From assembly GCA_022560655.1 (NCBI GenBank), contig JADFSS010000010.1, forward strand, positions 1-49,636: a DNA stretch of 49,636 bases, given 5' to 3'. The stretch's first letter is position 1, and each line of letters starts with the position of its first letter. The position numbers were made by a program, and so were the translations under genes. This stretch comes from Candidatus Neomarinimicrobiota bacterium. GTDB taxonomy: Bacteria; Fidelibacterota; Marinisomatia; SCGC-AAA003-L08; TS1B11. The notes beneath the pieces are model-generated. The model was not told the DNA's origin and made no database searches. It saw only the letters and a program-made list of their open reading frames with translations. This document shows positions 34,844 to 43,596 of this stretch, piece after piece.

Positions 34844-35143
34844 GTGACCCAGCGCTCCAGCACCGTGCCAGCCGAGGGACTCAGCCGCCTGATAAACCTG
34901 GGTCCCGCCTCAGCGGGTTGGCTTAAAGCCGTTGGCATCTCGAACCTCGATGACCTTAAATCGCACGATCCAGTGGAACTGTATGCCACTTTGAAGCAGA
35001 GGGGCTACCCCGCCAGTCTGAATCTGGTTCATGCCATCCGTGCCGCCAGCATGGGTATCCACTGGACGGCCTTTGCGGTTGAGATAAAGAATGTACTCAA
35101 AGTTTCCGTTAGATTGACAAACTTGGGGCTCGATCAACTTTGA
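34844..35143 (+). CDS. TfoX C-terminal domain protein
   Basis: A 99-residue protein consisting of a TfoX C-terminal domain only: GLSRLINLGPASAGWLKAVGI, then DDLKSHDPVELYATLKQRGYP and SLNLVHAIRAASMGIHW. The helix-hairpin-helix-like fold may contact nucleic acid or protein, but stand-alone copies have no agreed function and the N-terminal TfoX domain of the competence regulator is absent. The start is GTG 34844. Its stop overlaps the TTG start of the next gene (TTGA at 35140-35143), implying coupled translation. Confidence 0.8.
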   Translation: MTQRSSTVPAEGLSRLINLGPASAGWLKAVGISNLDDLKSHDPVELYATLKQRGYPASLNLVHAIRAASMGIHWTAFAVEIKNVLKVSVRLTNLGLDQL

Positions 35144-35916
35144 CGCTTGCCCTCACCCATAGCGTCCCTGCCGATATCAATGCATGCGAACTGACTTATA
35201 TTGAGCGGCGTCCAATCGATGTGGCGCTGGCGGAGCAGCAGCATCTGAACTACCGCAAAACTTTATCGGAACTGGGAGTGGAGGTTGTAAACCTAAGCAT
35301 CAACAAGGATTTCCCTGATGCGGTATTTGTTGAGGATGCTGCCGTGGTCGTGGACGAAATGGCCATAATGACGCTGCCGGGTGCCAAATCCCGGCGCGGC
35401 GAACTGGCCGCATGGGAAACAGAGCTGGCGAAGTACCGCAAAATAACTCACCTCCAACCTCCCGCGACGTTGGATGGGGGTGACGTCCTGCGGATCGGCA
35501 AGCGGCTGTTTGTGGGCCGGTCAGCCCGGACCAATGAGGAAGGTATTCGCGGTCTCGGGCAAGTGCTGCACCCCTTGGGGTATCACGTGGTGCCCGTGGA
35601 GATTCACGATGTGCTGCACCTGAAAACCACCTGCACCGCACTGGACAACGAGACGGTCCTGGTGAATCCCATTTGGCTGGATACCCTTCCCCTTGTGGAG
35701 GCGGGTTTTCAAATCGTGGAGGTGGCCCACGGTGAGAACTGGGCCGCGAACGTCCTACCCGTTAACGGCCGGGTGCTGCTGGGCGCGGGCAACCCATACA
35801 CGTCAGAAAAACTGGTGCGTCTGGGCTACGCTGTAGAACCGGTTGACATTCGGGAGTTCGAGAAGGCCGAAGGGTCGCTGAGTTGCTTGAGCATCATCTT
35901 CGAGCAGCAGCCCTGA
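35140..35916 (+). CDS. Dimethylargininase/DDAH-like guanidino hydrolase
   Basis: A 258-residue pentein-fold enzyme related to dimethylarginine dimethylaminohydrolase and arginine deiminase. The likely catalytic set is visible: Cys249 in GSLSCLSIIF near the C-terminus, His160 in DVLHLKTTC, and acidic residues in FPDAVFVED (Asp60, Glu65, Asp66) and LDGGDVL. It would hydrolyse methylated arginine or a similar guanidino compound to citrulline plus an amine. Exact substrate is uncertain. The TTG start at 35140 overlaps the upstream stop. Confidence 0.82.
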   Translation: MTLALTHSVPADINACELTYIERRPIDVALAEQQHLNYRKTLSELGVEVVNLSINKDFPDAVFVEDAAVVVDEMAIMTLPGAKSRRGELAAWETELAKYRKITHLQPPATLDGGDVLRIGKRLFVGRSARTNEEGIRGLGQVLHPLGYHVVPVEIHDVLHLKTTCTALDNETVLVNPIWLDTLPLVEAGFQIVEVAHGENWAANVLPVNGRVLLGAGNPYTSEKLVRLGYAVEPVDIREFEKAEGSLSCLSIIFEQQP

Positions 35917-35954
35917 ACCAACCCACAGGCCGGTCGTCCTCGCGGGGTATGGCC

Positions 35955-36611
35955 CTATAAGATAGTCTTGACACCGCCTGGTGTCCCCACCAGCAGGATG
36001 TCGGCGGGACGGCGGGCAAACAGGCCGTTGCTCACCACACCGGCGATCTGATTGAGCTGGGCTTCCAAGCTGGCGGGATCGTCCAAAACCAGACCCCGCA
36101 CATCGAGAATCTCATTGCCATTGTCGGTGACATAGCCTTCACGTAGGACGGGGTCGCCACCCAACTCCGTGAGCGCTACAACCACGTAAGCCCGGGCAAA
36201 CGGGATAACTTCAACGGGCAGGGGAAAAGCGCCCAGCCGATCCACCAGTTTGGTTTCATCCACAATGCAGACAAACCGGTCACTGGCTGCGGCCAGCACC
36301 TTCTCGCGGGTCAGCGCGCCACCGCCACCCTTAATGAGACGCCGCCGGCCGTCGGCCTCATCGGCGCCGTCCACGTAGACTGAGGGCTGACCTGCAGCGC
36401 CCAAGGCCACGACGGGCAGGCCATGCTCCTTCAGGCGCTGGGCGGTAGCTTCTGAACTGGCGACCGCCCCAGCTATAGGGATTCCGCTGGTGCCCAGCGC
36501 CGCGATGAAATGGTCGCTGGTGGTGCCGCTCCCCACGCCGATAATAGCGCCTGCCCCCAGATAGTCCAGGGCGGCTAGGGCGGCGAGCCGTTTGAGGTCA
36601 TCTTGAGCCAT
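35955..36611 (-). CDS. rpiA: Ribose-5-phosphate isomerase A
   Basis: A 218-residue enzyme interconverting ribose 5-phosphate and ribulose 5-phosphate in the pentose phosphate pathway. Signatures are [15 protein letters not shown], the VDGADEAD active-site segment, [16 protein letters not shown], and [11 protein letters not shown]. The frame opens at 36677, but Met at 36611 ([18 protein letters not shown]) gives the standard RpiA start. It is convergent with the DDAH-like gene and divergent from the lipoprotein at 36725. Confidence 0.94.
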   Translation of the reverse strand: MAQDDLKRLAALAALDYLGAGAIIGVGSGTTSDHFIAALGTSGIPIAGAVASSEATAQRLKEHGLPVVALGAAGQPSVYVDGADEADGRRRLIKGGGGALTREKVLAAASDRFVCIVDETKLVDRLGAFPLPVEVIPFARAYVVVALTELGGDPVLREGYVTDNGNEILDVRGLVLDDPASLEAQLNQIAGVVSNGLFARRPADILLVGTPGGVKTIL

Positions 36612-36724
36612 GGTTTCAGCCAGACCGCAACTGCACCGCAAATGTCGCGCAGCTACTTGCCGGGAACTCGTCATCATCGTACCTTACTCCCAGCGACCTA
36701 ATTTAGCGCCGCCGTTTCTGCAGG

Positions 36725-37225
36725 ATGAAGACCGTTCTACGCACCTACGCATTATTCGCCACCCTCCTGGCCGCCGCCTGCCAGGCACCCACGGAACCCG
36801 GCATCCAGCCTGTGTCCAACGCCGACCTGGCCATCGAATATGCCGTTGTAGGCGGCCTCCGCCTTTCTGACGGGCCGCTGGCCAATCATCTGCGCATCGC
36901 TTTTGATGGTCGGGCAACCTATGATGAGCGCTTCAGTTCGGGCGAGGTAACCGTGGTAAAGCTGGGCGAGCTGGGCGCGGATGGCATAGCCCGGTTGGAC
37001 AGCCTGTTCAGTGCCCAGCGCTTCCTTACTCTTACCGTTGAGCCGGACAGCTCCTCATTCTGCCTCGTTGATGGCGGCGCAACCGTTATCGCCTACCGCG
37101 CCATGCCGGATACGTCCATGCACAGTCTCACCGATACCGGCTGCTTTCAAAGCGTACCCGTGGGCTTCACCGTGCTGCGCTATACACTGCGCGCGGTGAT
37201 TGAGGACTCCCTGGAGGATATCTAG
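36725..37225 (+). CDS. Small lipoprotein of unknown function
   Basis: A 166-residue predicted lipoprotein with signal peptide MKTVLRTYALFATLLAAAC (lipobox LAAAC, Cys19). The mature part is a small beta-rich domain (LAIEYAVVGGLRLSDG, RIAFDGRATYDERFSSG, FLTLTVEPDSSSFCLVDGG) with a Cys pair, Cys113 and about Cys138, that may form a disulfide. No family was recognised. The heme operon starts about 100 nt downstream on the same strand. Confidence 0.6.
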   Translation: MKTVLRTYALFATLLAAACQAPTEPGIQPVSNADLAIEYAVVGGLRLSDGPLANHLRIAFDGRATYDERFSSGEVTVVKLGELGADGIARLDSLFSAQRFLTLTVEPDSSSFCLVDGGATVIAYRAMPDTSMHSLTDTGCFQSVPVGFTVLRYTLRAVIEDSLEDI

Positions 37226-37261
37226 CAGCCGGCGAAGCCCGGGCAGTGCCCGTCTTATTTC

Positions 37262-37290
37262 TTGCCAAAACTTCACCCTGCCTTCATAAA
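37262..37290 (+). promoter_or_regulatory. Candidate sigma-70-type promoter of the heme operon
   Basis: TTGCCA at 37262-37267 and CATAAA at 37285-37290, spacer 17 nt, match the -35 and -10 consensus at 5/6 and 4/6. The predicted leader is about 35 nt before ATG 37330. A small CGGGC/GCCCG hairpin lies just upstream at 37236-37248 and could weakly end the lipoprotein transcript. Confidence 0.45.
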
Positions 37291-37329
37291 CTAATCACAC
37301 TTTGGGGCCAACTTCGCTCTCAGGAGCCA

Positions 37330-38601
37330 ATGCAGCCCATCCCCACAGATTTGGAACCTACCCCCAGCGGCAAATCGCTGCTCTCAGCGCTACGTTTTCT
37401 GGGGATCAGCCATCGTGAATTCAATGTAGATGTCCGTAGCCGGTATGCTCTCACCGCTGGGCAGATTGAAGAGCTCCACTCCAGCCTGCGAGAGGTAACC
37501 GGGGTGCAAGGCTGCCTGGTCCTCTCTACCTGTAACCGGACCGAGTTCATCCTTGATGGTGGCGACATCGATGGGATCAAGGCGCTGCTGAGCGAGTATT
37601 ATTCGCTGGATCGCGCCGAGCTGGAGCAGCACCTTCGGGTAGCCACCGGATGGAGCGTGGTCAAGCACATCTTCCGGCTGGCCAGCGGGCTGGAATCGTT
37701 GGTCCTGGGCGAAACGCAGATTGTCAGCCAGATCAAATCATCGGTGAAAATCAGCGAAGGTGCCGGCAGCCTCTCACCCCTGCTGGCAAAAGTCTACCAG
37801 GGCGCCTTCAAGGCCGGCAAACGGGTCCGCCGCCAGACCGCTCTGTCTAACGGGTCGGCCTCCGTATCTCACACGGCACTCATCATGGCCCGGGACTATC
37901 TTGGCTCGCTGAGGGAACGCTCGGCGCTGGTGGTGGGCACCGGCAGCATGGGCCGCAGCGTGGTACATAACCTGCGGGAAAAGGGGCTGGCCGATGTGGC
38001 CGTAACCAACCGTACCCGACAGTCCGCAGAGGACTTTGCGCGCGAGGTGAACGGCACGCTGATTCCGTGGGAGCAATTGGGCGCCGCCCTTGCCGGGCGG
38101 GACATCATCATCGCCTGTACGTCGGCAGGAAAGACCATCATCACTGATGCCATGCTGCCGCCTGACTCGACCCGCCAGCAGCTCTACCTTGATCTCTCCG
38201 TCCCGCCCAACATTGAACCAGCGCTGGCCAACCGGCCCGGCGTCCGGCGCATCGACCTGGACTATATCCAGGCGCACATCGATTCCCTCATGGTGACCCG
38301 GGAGGAGGAGGTACCGGTGGCCGAGGCCCTAGTCGCGGAGGAACTGCTGAACTTCCATTACCGGCAGATACTGGACATCGCCTCCCCGGCCATTGCCCAG
38401 CTGCACTCGGAATACGAAACGATCCGGCAGGAGGAGTTGCAGCGCTTCAACCTCAACGGTGAGGAACATCTGCGCGCCATGCTGGAGACCTTTAGCCAGC
38501 GCCTGGTGAAGCGTCTGGCGGTACGGCCGCTGGAAATATTCCGGCAGCAGGTGGAGGCCAGCACCCGGTCGCTTGATGGGGACCCCGAATCCAACGCGTG
38601 A
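37330..38601 (+). CDS. hemA: Glutamyl-tRNA reductase
   Basis: Reduces glutamyl-tRNA to glutamate-1-semialdehyde with NADPH, the committed step of C5 tetrapyrrole synthesis. The 423-residue protein has LGISHREFNVDVRSR, the catalytic Cys68 in LVLSTCNRTEF, GLESLVLGETQIVSQIK, the NADPH-binding ALVVGTGSMGRSV, and a C-terminal dimerisation helix. The frame is open from 37246, but ATG 37330 with AGGAG 3 nt upstream gives the proper N-terminus. It is the first gene of the nine-gene operon and overlaps hemC by about 26 nt. Confidence 0.95.
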   Translation: MQPIPTDLEPTPSGKSLLSALRFLGISHREFNVDVRSRYALTAGQIEELHSSLREVTGVQGCLVLSTCNRTEFILDGGDIDGIKALLSEYYSLDRAELEQHLRVATGWSVVKHIFRLASGLESLVLGETQIVSQIKSSVKISEGAGSLSPLLAKVYQGAFKAGKRVRRQTALSNGSASVSHTALIMARDYLGSLRERSALVVGTGSMGRSVVHNLREKGLADVAVTNRTRQSAEDFAREVNGTLIPWEQLGAALAGRDIIIACTSAGKTIITDAMLPPDSTRQQLYLDLSVPPNIEPALANRPGVRRIDLDYIQAHIDSLMVTREEEVPVAEALVAEELLNFHYRQILDIASPAIAQLHSEYETIRQEELQRFNLNGEEHLRAMLETFSQRLVKRLAVRPLEIFRQQVEASTRSLDGDPESNA

Positions 38602-39520
38602 CCCCTCGCAGGGGGATGTTCGTCTCGGCAGCCGTGGCAGCCCCCTGGCGCTCTGGCAGGCCGGCCAAGCCGCCGACGCCCTGCAGGCGCACTACCCTGA
38701 ACTGAACATAGCCACCGTGGTCGTCAAGACCAGCGGTGACCGCGATCAGTCGACCCCCCTGGACCATTTGCCCCACCCCGGGTACTTTACCAAAGAACTG
38801 GAAGCGAGCCTACTTGCCGGAGCGATCGACGTAGCTGTGCACTCCCTCAAGGACATGGCGGCTAAGGTGGGCGAGCCGTTCCAGGTGGCGGCCATTCTCC
38901 CCCGAGGACCGGCCGGGGACGTGCTGGTATTGCATCCCCGCCACGCCGATGAACAGGCCTTGCCCCCAAAACCTGCGATCCTCACCGGGTCGGTGCGCCG
39001 CGCCCAGCAGTTGAGAACGCTTTACCCCGGCTGCCAGGTGCTCCCGGTAAGGGGCAACATCCACACCCGTCTGCGCAAACTTGGCGAGCAGCAGGTCGAC
39101 GCACTGGTCATGGCCGCTGCGGCCCTGGACCGGCTCGGCATTACTGGTTACACGACGGTAGCCCTGCCCCTGGATAAGATGATTCCCGCGCCGGGTCAAG
39201 GCGCCATCGCCCTGGAGACGTTGGCGGACCGCGTTGATCTGACCGCCCTGCTCAACCCGCTGGAATCGCCCGCTGCCCGCCGCGCAACCGATATGGAGCG
39301 CCATTTCGCTTACCTGCTGGAGGGGGGCTGCTCGCTGCCGCTGGGCGCCCACGCCTGGGTCGATTCCGGCGGGGGCGCTATGGTTTTTCTCGCCTCCCTG
39401 GGCCCGGACAGCGACGCGCTGCCGGTCTACCAACGGATGGAAGTATCCGCTGGCGATGATCCCATCGAGGCGGCGGCGATGATGGCGAACCGCTTCAAGA
39501 ACATAGGAACACGTGCATGA
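38576..39520 (+). CDS. hemC: Hydroxymethylbilane synthase (porphobilinogen deaminase)
   Basis: Joins four porphobilinogen molecules into hydroxymethylbilane. The 314-residue protein has VRLGSRGSPLALWQA, KTSGDRDQSTPLDHL, IDVAVHSLKDM, GSVRRAQQLRTLYPGCQV, RGNIHTRLRKL and MIPAPGQGAIALE. Cys252 in LLEGGCSLPLGAHA carries the dipyrromethane cofactor. The start lies within the end of hemA (ATG 38576; TTG 38573 is also in frame), so translation is coupled. Its stop overlaps the hemD start (ATGA). Confidence 0.95.
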   Translation: MGTPNPTRDPSQGDVRLGSRGSPLALWQAGQAADALQAHYPELNIATVVVKTSGDRDQSTPLDHLPHPGYFTKELEASLLAGAIDVAVHSLKDMAAKVGEPFQVAAILPRGPAGDVLVLHPRHADEQALPPKPAILTGSVRRAQQLRTLYPGCQVLPVRGNIHTRLRKLGEQQVDALVMAAAALDRLGITGYTTVALPLDKMIPAPGQGAIALETLADRVDLTALLNPLESPAARRATDMERHFAYLLEGGCSLPLGAHAWVDSGGGAMVFLASLGPDSDALPVYQRMEVSAGDDPIEAAAMMANRFKNIGTRA

Positions 39521-40227
39521 CGCACCCGCCCACAATTCTGTGGACCCTCAGCTCGCCGCCACCCGAGCTACCCCATCCAGGGCTCCGCCTTGTGCACGTC
39601 CCTTTTCTGCGCATCGAGCACCTGCGGAACGCAGTGGACCCGGGGCGGCTGGAACGCTGCGGCAGCGTGATCGTCACCAGCGCGAACGCTATCCCCGGGC
39701 TGGCGCCTCACATTCAGCGTCTTGCCCGCCTGCCGTTTTATGCGGTTGGCGCGGCTGCGGCCACGGCGCTGCGCACGGTGGGTGCCGCGTCCGTCACGAC
39801 ACCACCGGAAGCTACTGGGCGGTCGCTGGTACAGCTGCTACGCGCCGAGCCCCCGGCCCCCGACGTACTATTCCCCCGCGGCACCCGTGGCGGCGAGCCC
39901 GTACTCGACTATTTGGACGGAGCCGGGCTGTCGTACTACAGCCCGGTCGTATATCGCAGTGAACCGCGCTCTGCAGGCGAAATCACCGCCGAACTGCCGC
40001 ATAACAACCTTTCCGCGGTGGTGCTGGGCAGCCCCTCGGCGGCAGATGTGTGGCGCGAGGTTGCACCGCAGGTGTCGGAGATGCGCCTCTGTACCATTGG
40101 ACCCACAACTTCTGCGGCCTGCTATGAGCACGGGCTCCAGGTCTGGCTGCAGGCCGAGAGCGGCTCCGTACACGACTTGATACGCCGGTTGACCCACCAC
40201 TTCCAGCCGGCAGGCCGGGCGGCGTGA
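39517..40227 (+). CDS. hemD: Uroporphyrinogen-III synthase
   Basis: Cyclises hydroxymethylbilane with inversion of ring D to uroporphyrinogen III. As usual for HemD the sequence is poorly conserved, but the pattern is right over 236 residues: VIVTSANAIPGLAP, PFYAVGAAAATALRTVGA, VLFPRGTRGGEPVLDYLDGAG, YSPVVYRSEP, SAVVLGSPSAADVWRE and RLCTIGPTTSAACYEHG. Its place between hemC and hemE, with 4-nt overlaps on both sides, supports the call. Confidence 0.88.
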   Translation: MTHPPTILWTLSSPPPELPHPGLRLVHVPFLRIEHLRNAVDPGRLERCGSVIVTSANAIPGLAPHIQRLARLPFYAVGAAAATALRTVGAASVTTPPEATGRSLVQLLRAEPPAPDVLFPRGTRGGEPVLDYLDGAGLSYYSPVVYRSEPRSAGEITAELPHNNLSAVVLGSPSAADVWREVAPQVSEMRLCTIGPTTSAACYEHGLQVWLQAESGSVHDLIRRLTHHFQPAGRAA

Positions 40228-41255
40228 ACCTCTTCCTGCAGACGTGTGACCTACAGCCGACGCCGCGCAGACCGGTCTGGATCATGCGGCAGGCGGGACG
40301 CTATCTGCCTGAATACCAAGCAGTTAGACAGCGACATTCCTTCAAGGAAATGGTGACCAATCCCGAGCTCTGCGTGGAGCTGAGTCTGCAACCCATCCGG
40401 CGCTACGGCCTGGACGCGGCGATTGTTTTCTCCGATATCCTGGTCGTGCTGGAAGCGCTGGGGGTGAGCTACAAGATTGTGGAGGGCCACGGCCCGGTGC
40501 TTGAGCGGGCCGTAGGCTCAGCGACGGAGCTGGAGCGGCTTTCCTCGGCCGCGGTCCCCGACCGGCTGGATTACGTTTATGCTGCACTTGGCCTGCTGCG
40601 CCGGGAACTGTCTCCCGAGGTTGCGCTGTTGGGCTTTGCCGGCGCCCCCTGGACACTGGCCTGTTATCTGGTGGCGGGGGGCAGCTCAAGCAATGGCTTT
40701 GCCGCCATCAAGTCCCTGCTGGAGACAGACCCCGCCCTGCTGCACACCATGTTGGAGCGTTTGACGGCCGCCGCCCTTGAGCACCTGCAAGCCCAGTTGG
40801 CCGCCGGTGCGGATGCGGTCCAAATATTCGACTCGTGGGCCGGGAACCTCACTGAGCAACAGTTCCGCGAGTTTAGCCTCCCCTACCTGCACCGCATGGC
40901 CGCGGAATTGCAGGGTCAGCGGGCCATTTTCTATCTGAAAGGGGCCGCCCAGTGGCTCACGGCGGACGAGGCTGCGCCCTTCCGGATACTCAGCGTGGAT
41001 TGGCAGCAGCCGTTGGCCCGCTATCGCCAGGTGCTGGGTGACCAGGTCGTGCTCCAGGGCAATCTGGCACCGGGCATACTCACTACCGACGCCGTCACAA
41101 TTCAACGCGCCACCCGGGCTGTGCTGGAGAGCCACGGACCGGGAGCCGGACACATTTTCAACCTCGGCCACGGCATCACGCCCGACGTCCCGCCAAGGCA
41201 TGTACAGGTCATGCTGGACAGCGTCCGGGACTACGATCTGGTGCCAGTCACATGA
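40224..41255 (+). CDS. hemE: Uroporphyrinogen decarboxylase
   Basis: Removes four carboxyl groups from uroporphyrinogen III to give coproporphyrinogen III. The 343-residue protein has PVWIMRQAGRYLPEY at residues about 17-31 with the substrate-binding Arg/Gly, ALDAAIVFSDILVVLEALG, GFAGAPWTLACYLVAGGSS, ADAVQIFDSWAGNL, and FNLGHGITPDVPPRHV near the end. The start is GTG 40224 in a GTGA overlap with hemD, and the stop overlaps hemN (ATGA). Confidence 0.96.
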   Translation: MNLFLQTCDLQPTPRRPVWIMRQAGRYLPEYQAVRQRHSFKEMVTNPELCVELSLQPIRRYGLDAAIVFSDILVVLEALGVSYKIVEGHGPVLERAVGSATELERLSSAAVPDRLDYVYAALGLLRRELSPEVALLGFAGAPWTLACYLVAGGSSSNGFAAIKSLLETDPALLHTMLERLTAAALEHLQAQLAAGADAVQIFDSWAGNLTEQQFREFSLPYLHRMAAELQGQRAIFYLKGAAQWLTADEAAPFRILSVDWQQPLARYRQVLGDQVVLQGNLAPGILTTDAVTIQRATRAVLESHGPGAGHIFNLGHGITPDVPPRHVQVMLDSVRDYDLVPVT

Positions 41256-42649
41256 AATTGGACCTGGACCTGGCGCGCAAATACAGCCGTCCGGGGCCGC
41301 GCTACACCAGTTACCCCACGGCGCCGCAATTCAGCGAAGCAGTGGGCGCGGATCACTACCGGCAGGAGCTCACCGATCCCGATGTGCCTGTAACCCCTGA
41401 GCTATCGCTCTACTTCCATCTGCCCTTCTGCCCCTCGCTGTGCACGTTCTGCGCCTGTAGCGTGATCATCACCAGCCGGCGGGATTCCATAGCCGATTAT
41501 TTGCGCGTGCTAAAACTGGAGGTCGATTTGCTGGCCTCCTACTTGGGCTCGGAAAGAAGGGTTGGCCAGCTCCACTGGGGCGGTGGCACCCCTACCTATC
41601 TCACGGCCGATGAGATTCGATCCCTCATGGCACACATTCGACGGCGCTTCGAGTTCAGTCCCGAGGCCGAGGTGTCGGTCGAAATCGATCCCCGTGAAAT
41701 GACGGAGGACCGGGCCATGGCGCTGGCCGACGCCGGTTTCAACCGGGTGAGCTGCGGCCTGCAGGACTTCGACGAGCGCGTGCAGCAGACCATCAACCGC
41801 ATACAGCCCTACCAGCTCACCAGCGACGTTCTGGACATGCTACGCCAGGTCGGATTCGATGATATCAATCTTGACCTGATCTACGGGCTGCCCCATCAGA
41901 GCCTGGCTAGCTTTGCCCACACTCTGGAGCAGGTCCTGACCCTGAACCCCAGGCGCCTGGCAGTCTATAATTATGCCCATGTGCCGTGGCTCAAGAAGCA
42001 CCAGAAACTCATTAAGGATGAATGGCTGCCGGGACCGGATTTGAAACTGGAACTGCTGGCCCACATCATCGACTATCTGACCACGGATGGCAACATGGTG
42101 TTCATTGGCATGGACCATTTCGCCCAGCCTGGTGATGAGCTGGCAGTGGCGCTGGAAAATGGCAGCCTACACCGGAATTTTCAGGGCTACAGCACTCAGG
42201 CGGGGCTGGATATGTATGCCCTGGGAATCACGGGTATCGGCAAAACGCACAACTACTATCTGCAGAATCACAAGCAGCTCAGTACGTACAAGAAACTGGT
42301 TGAAGACAGCCGGTTGCCCACCCAGCGGGGCCTCCTGCTTACTTCCGACGACCACTTGCGGCAACGGGTCATACAGGATATCATGTGCCGTTTCGAGCTG
42401 GATGTACCCGCCATTGAGGCGGAGTTCAACATCGAGTTTGGGCGCTATTTCGACGCTGAGCTGGCGGCACTCAAGCCCTTTGAGGATGACCGTCTGCTCC
42501 AAGCCGGGGCCCACCGGCTCAGCATAACGGAGAAGGGCCGCATGTTTATCCGTAACATCGCCATGGTGTTCGATGCCTACCTGCCCAGCAACGGGGACGC
42601 CGTCCCTGCCGACGAAGCCGCTGCCCCCCGCTACTCCAATACCGTATGA
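41252..42649 (+). CDS. hemN: Oxygen-independent coproporphyrinogen III oxidase
   Basis: A radical SAM enzyme that decarboxylates coproporphyrinogen III to protoporphyrinogen IX without oxygen. The 465-residue protein has YFHLPFCPSLCTFCAC with Cys60, Cys64 and Cys67 for the cluster and the extra Cys69 of true HemN, then HWGGGTPTYLTADEI, SVEIDPREMTEDRAMALADA, NRVSCGLQDFDERVQQTINR and DDINLDLIYGLPHQ. The distinct C-terminal HemN domain is complete. Both ends overlap neighbours by 4 nt. Confidence 0.95.
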   Translation: MKLDLDLARKYSRPGPRYTSYPTAPQFSEAVGADHYRQELTDPDVPVTPELSLYFHLPFCPSLCTFCACSVIITSRRDSIADYLRVLKLEVDLLASYLGSERRVGQLHWGGGTPTYLTADEIRSLMAHIRRRFEFSPEAEVSVEIDPREMTEDRAMALADAGFNRVSCGLQDFDERVQQTINRIQPYQLTSDVLDMLRQVGFDDINLDLIYGLPHQSLASFAHTLEQVLTLNPRRLAVYNYAHVPWLKKHQKLIKDEWLPGPDLKLELLAHIIDYLTTDGNMVFIGMDHFAQPGDELAVALENGSLHRNFQGYSTQAGLDMYALGITGIGKTHNYYLQNHKQLSTYKKLVEDSRLPTQRGLLLTSDDHLRQRVIQDIMCRFELDVPAIEAEFNIEFGRYFDAELAALKPFEDDRLLQAGAHRLSITEKGRMFIRNIAMVFDAYLPSNGDAVPADEAAAPRYSNTV

Positions 42650-43596
42650 GCCGCACCGCCGTCGTGCTGATGAACTTGGGCGGACCTGCCTCCCAGGCGG
42701 AGGTGGAACCGTTTCTGGCCAACCTGTTCAGCGACGTGATCCGGTTTCCCTGGGGCTCGCTGGGCACCGGCATTCTGGGACGCTTTATCGCCCGCAGACG
42801 CCGGGAGCACGCCCAGGGGCTGTATCGTCAGATTGGTGGCGGCTCCCCTATACTCAAGGAGACGGAAGCCCAGGCCGGCGCTCTACAGAAGGTGCTGGGG
42901 TCGGACTACACGGTCACCGTCGCCATGCGTTATAGTCCACCCTCCATTCAGTCCGTTCGACTGACGCTGGAGGCGGAACCGGACGCGTGGGATCGCCTGG
43001 TGGCGCTACCGTTGTTTCCGCAGTACAGTTTTGCCACGATCCGCACCTGCTGGTTGGACTGGAAGTCGGCCACGCCAGGCGGACGGTCCACTTTTGTGGG
43101 CGCCTTCCACCGACACCCGGACTATATTGCCGCCCAACAGGAACTTTTGAGGCAAACTCTGACCGCAAGCGATCTACCCAATGCTGTCCACGTTGTTTTC
43201 AGTGCCCACAGCATACCCCTGAGCTACGTTCGCCATGGCGACCCCTATCGCGACCACATAGAGGAAACGGTGGCCCTTGTCATGGCTGGCCTGCCCAATC
43301 CCAGCAGCATCGCTTATCAAAGCAAGGTGGGACCGGTAAAGTGGTTGGCTCCCGCCACCCTCGACCACGTGCAGCAGCTGGGCGCGCAGGGCGTCGCCAG
43401 CATTGCCATCGTGCCCATCGCCTTTGTCTGCGAGCACCTGGAGACACTCTACGAACTGGATATCCTGGTTAAGGGCGTTGCGGAAGCAGCGGGCATCACG
43501 GAATACCTGCGGGTTCCGGCGCCTGGCGTGCATCCCCGGTTCATCGCTGCCCTGGCTGACATCGTGGTCAACGCAGAGAACTACCGTTTGGCATGA
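42646..43596 (+). CDS. hemH: Ferrochelatase
   Basis: Inserts Fe2+ into the porphyrin ring. The 316-residue protein has the family order AVVLMNLGGPASQAEVEPFL, RQIGGGSPILKET, VTVAMRYSPPSI, VALPLFPQYS, the catalytic His in VFSAHSIPLSYV, YQSKVGPVKWLAP, and IAFVCEHLETLYELD. HemN feeds protoporphyrinogen and HemY the oxidised ring, so protoporphyrin IX is the expected substrate. The gene sits between hemN and hemY with ATGA overlaps at both ends. Confidence 0.96.
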   Translation: MSRTAVVLMNLGGPASQAEVEPFLANLFSDVIRFPWGSLGTGILGRFIARRRREHAQGLYRQIGGGSPILKETEAQAGALQKVLGSDYTVTVAMRYSPPSIQSVRLTLEAEPDAWDRLVALPLFPQYSFATIRTCWLDWKSATPGGRSTFVGAFHRHPDYIAAQQELLRQTLTASDLPNAVHVVFSAHSIPLSYVRHGDPYRDHIEETVALVMAGLPNPSSIAYQSKVGPVKWLAPATLDHVQQLGAQGVASIAIVPIAFVCEHLETLYELDILVKGVAEAAGITEYLRVPAPGVHPRFIAALADIVVNAENYRLA

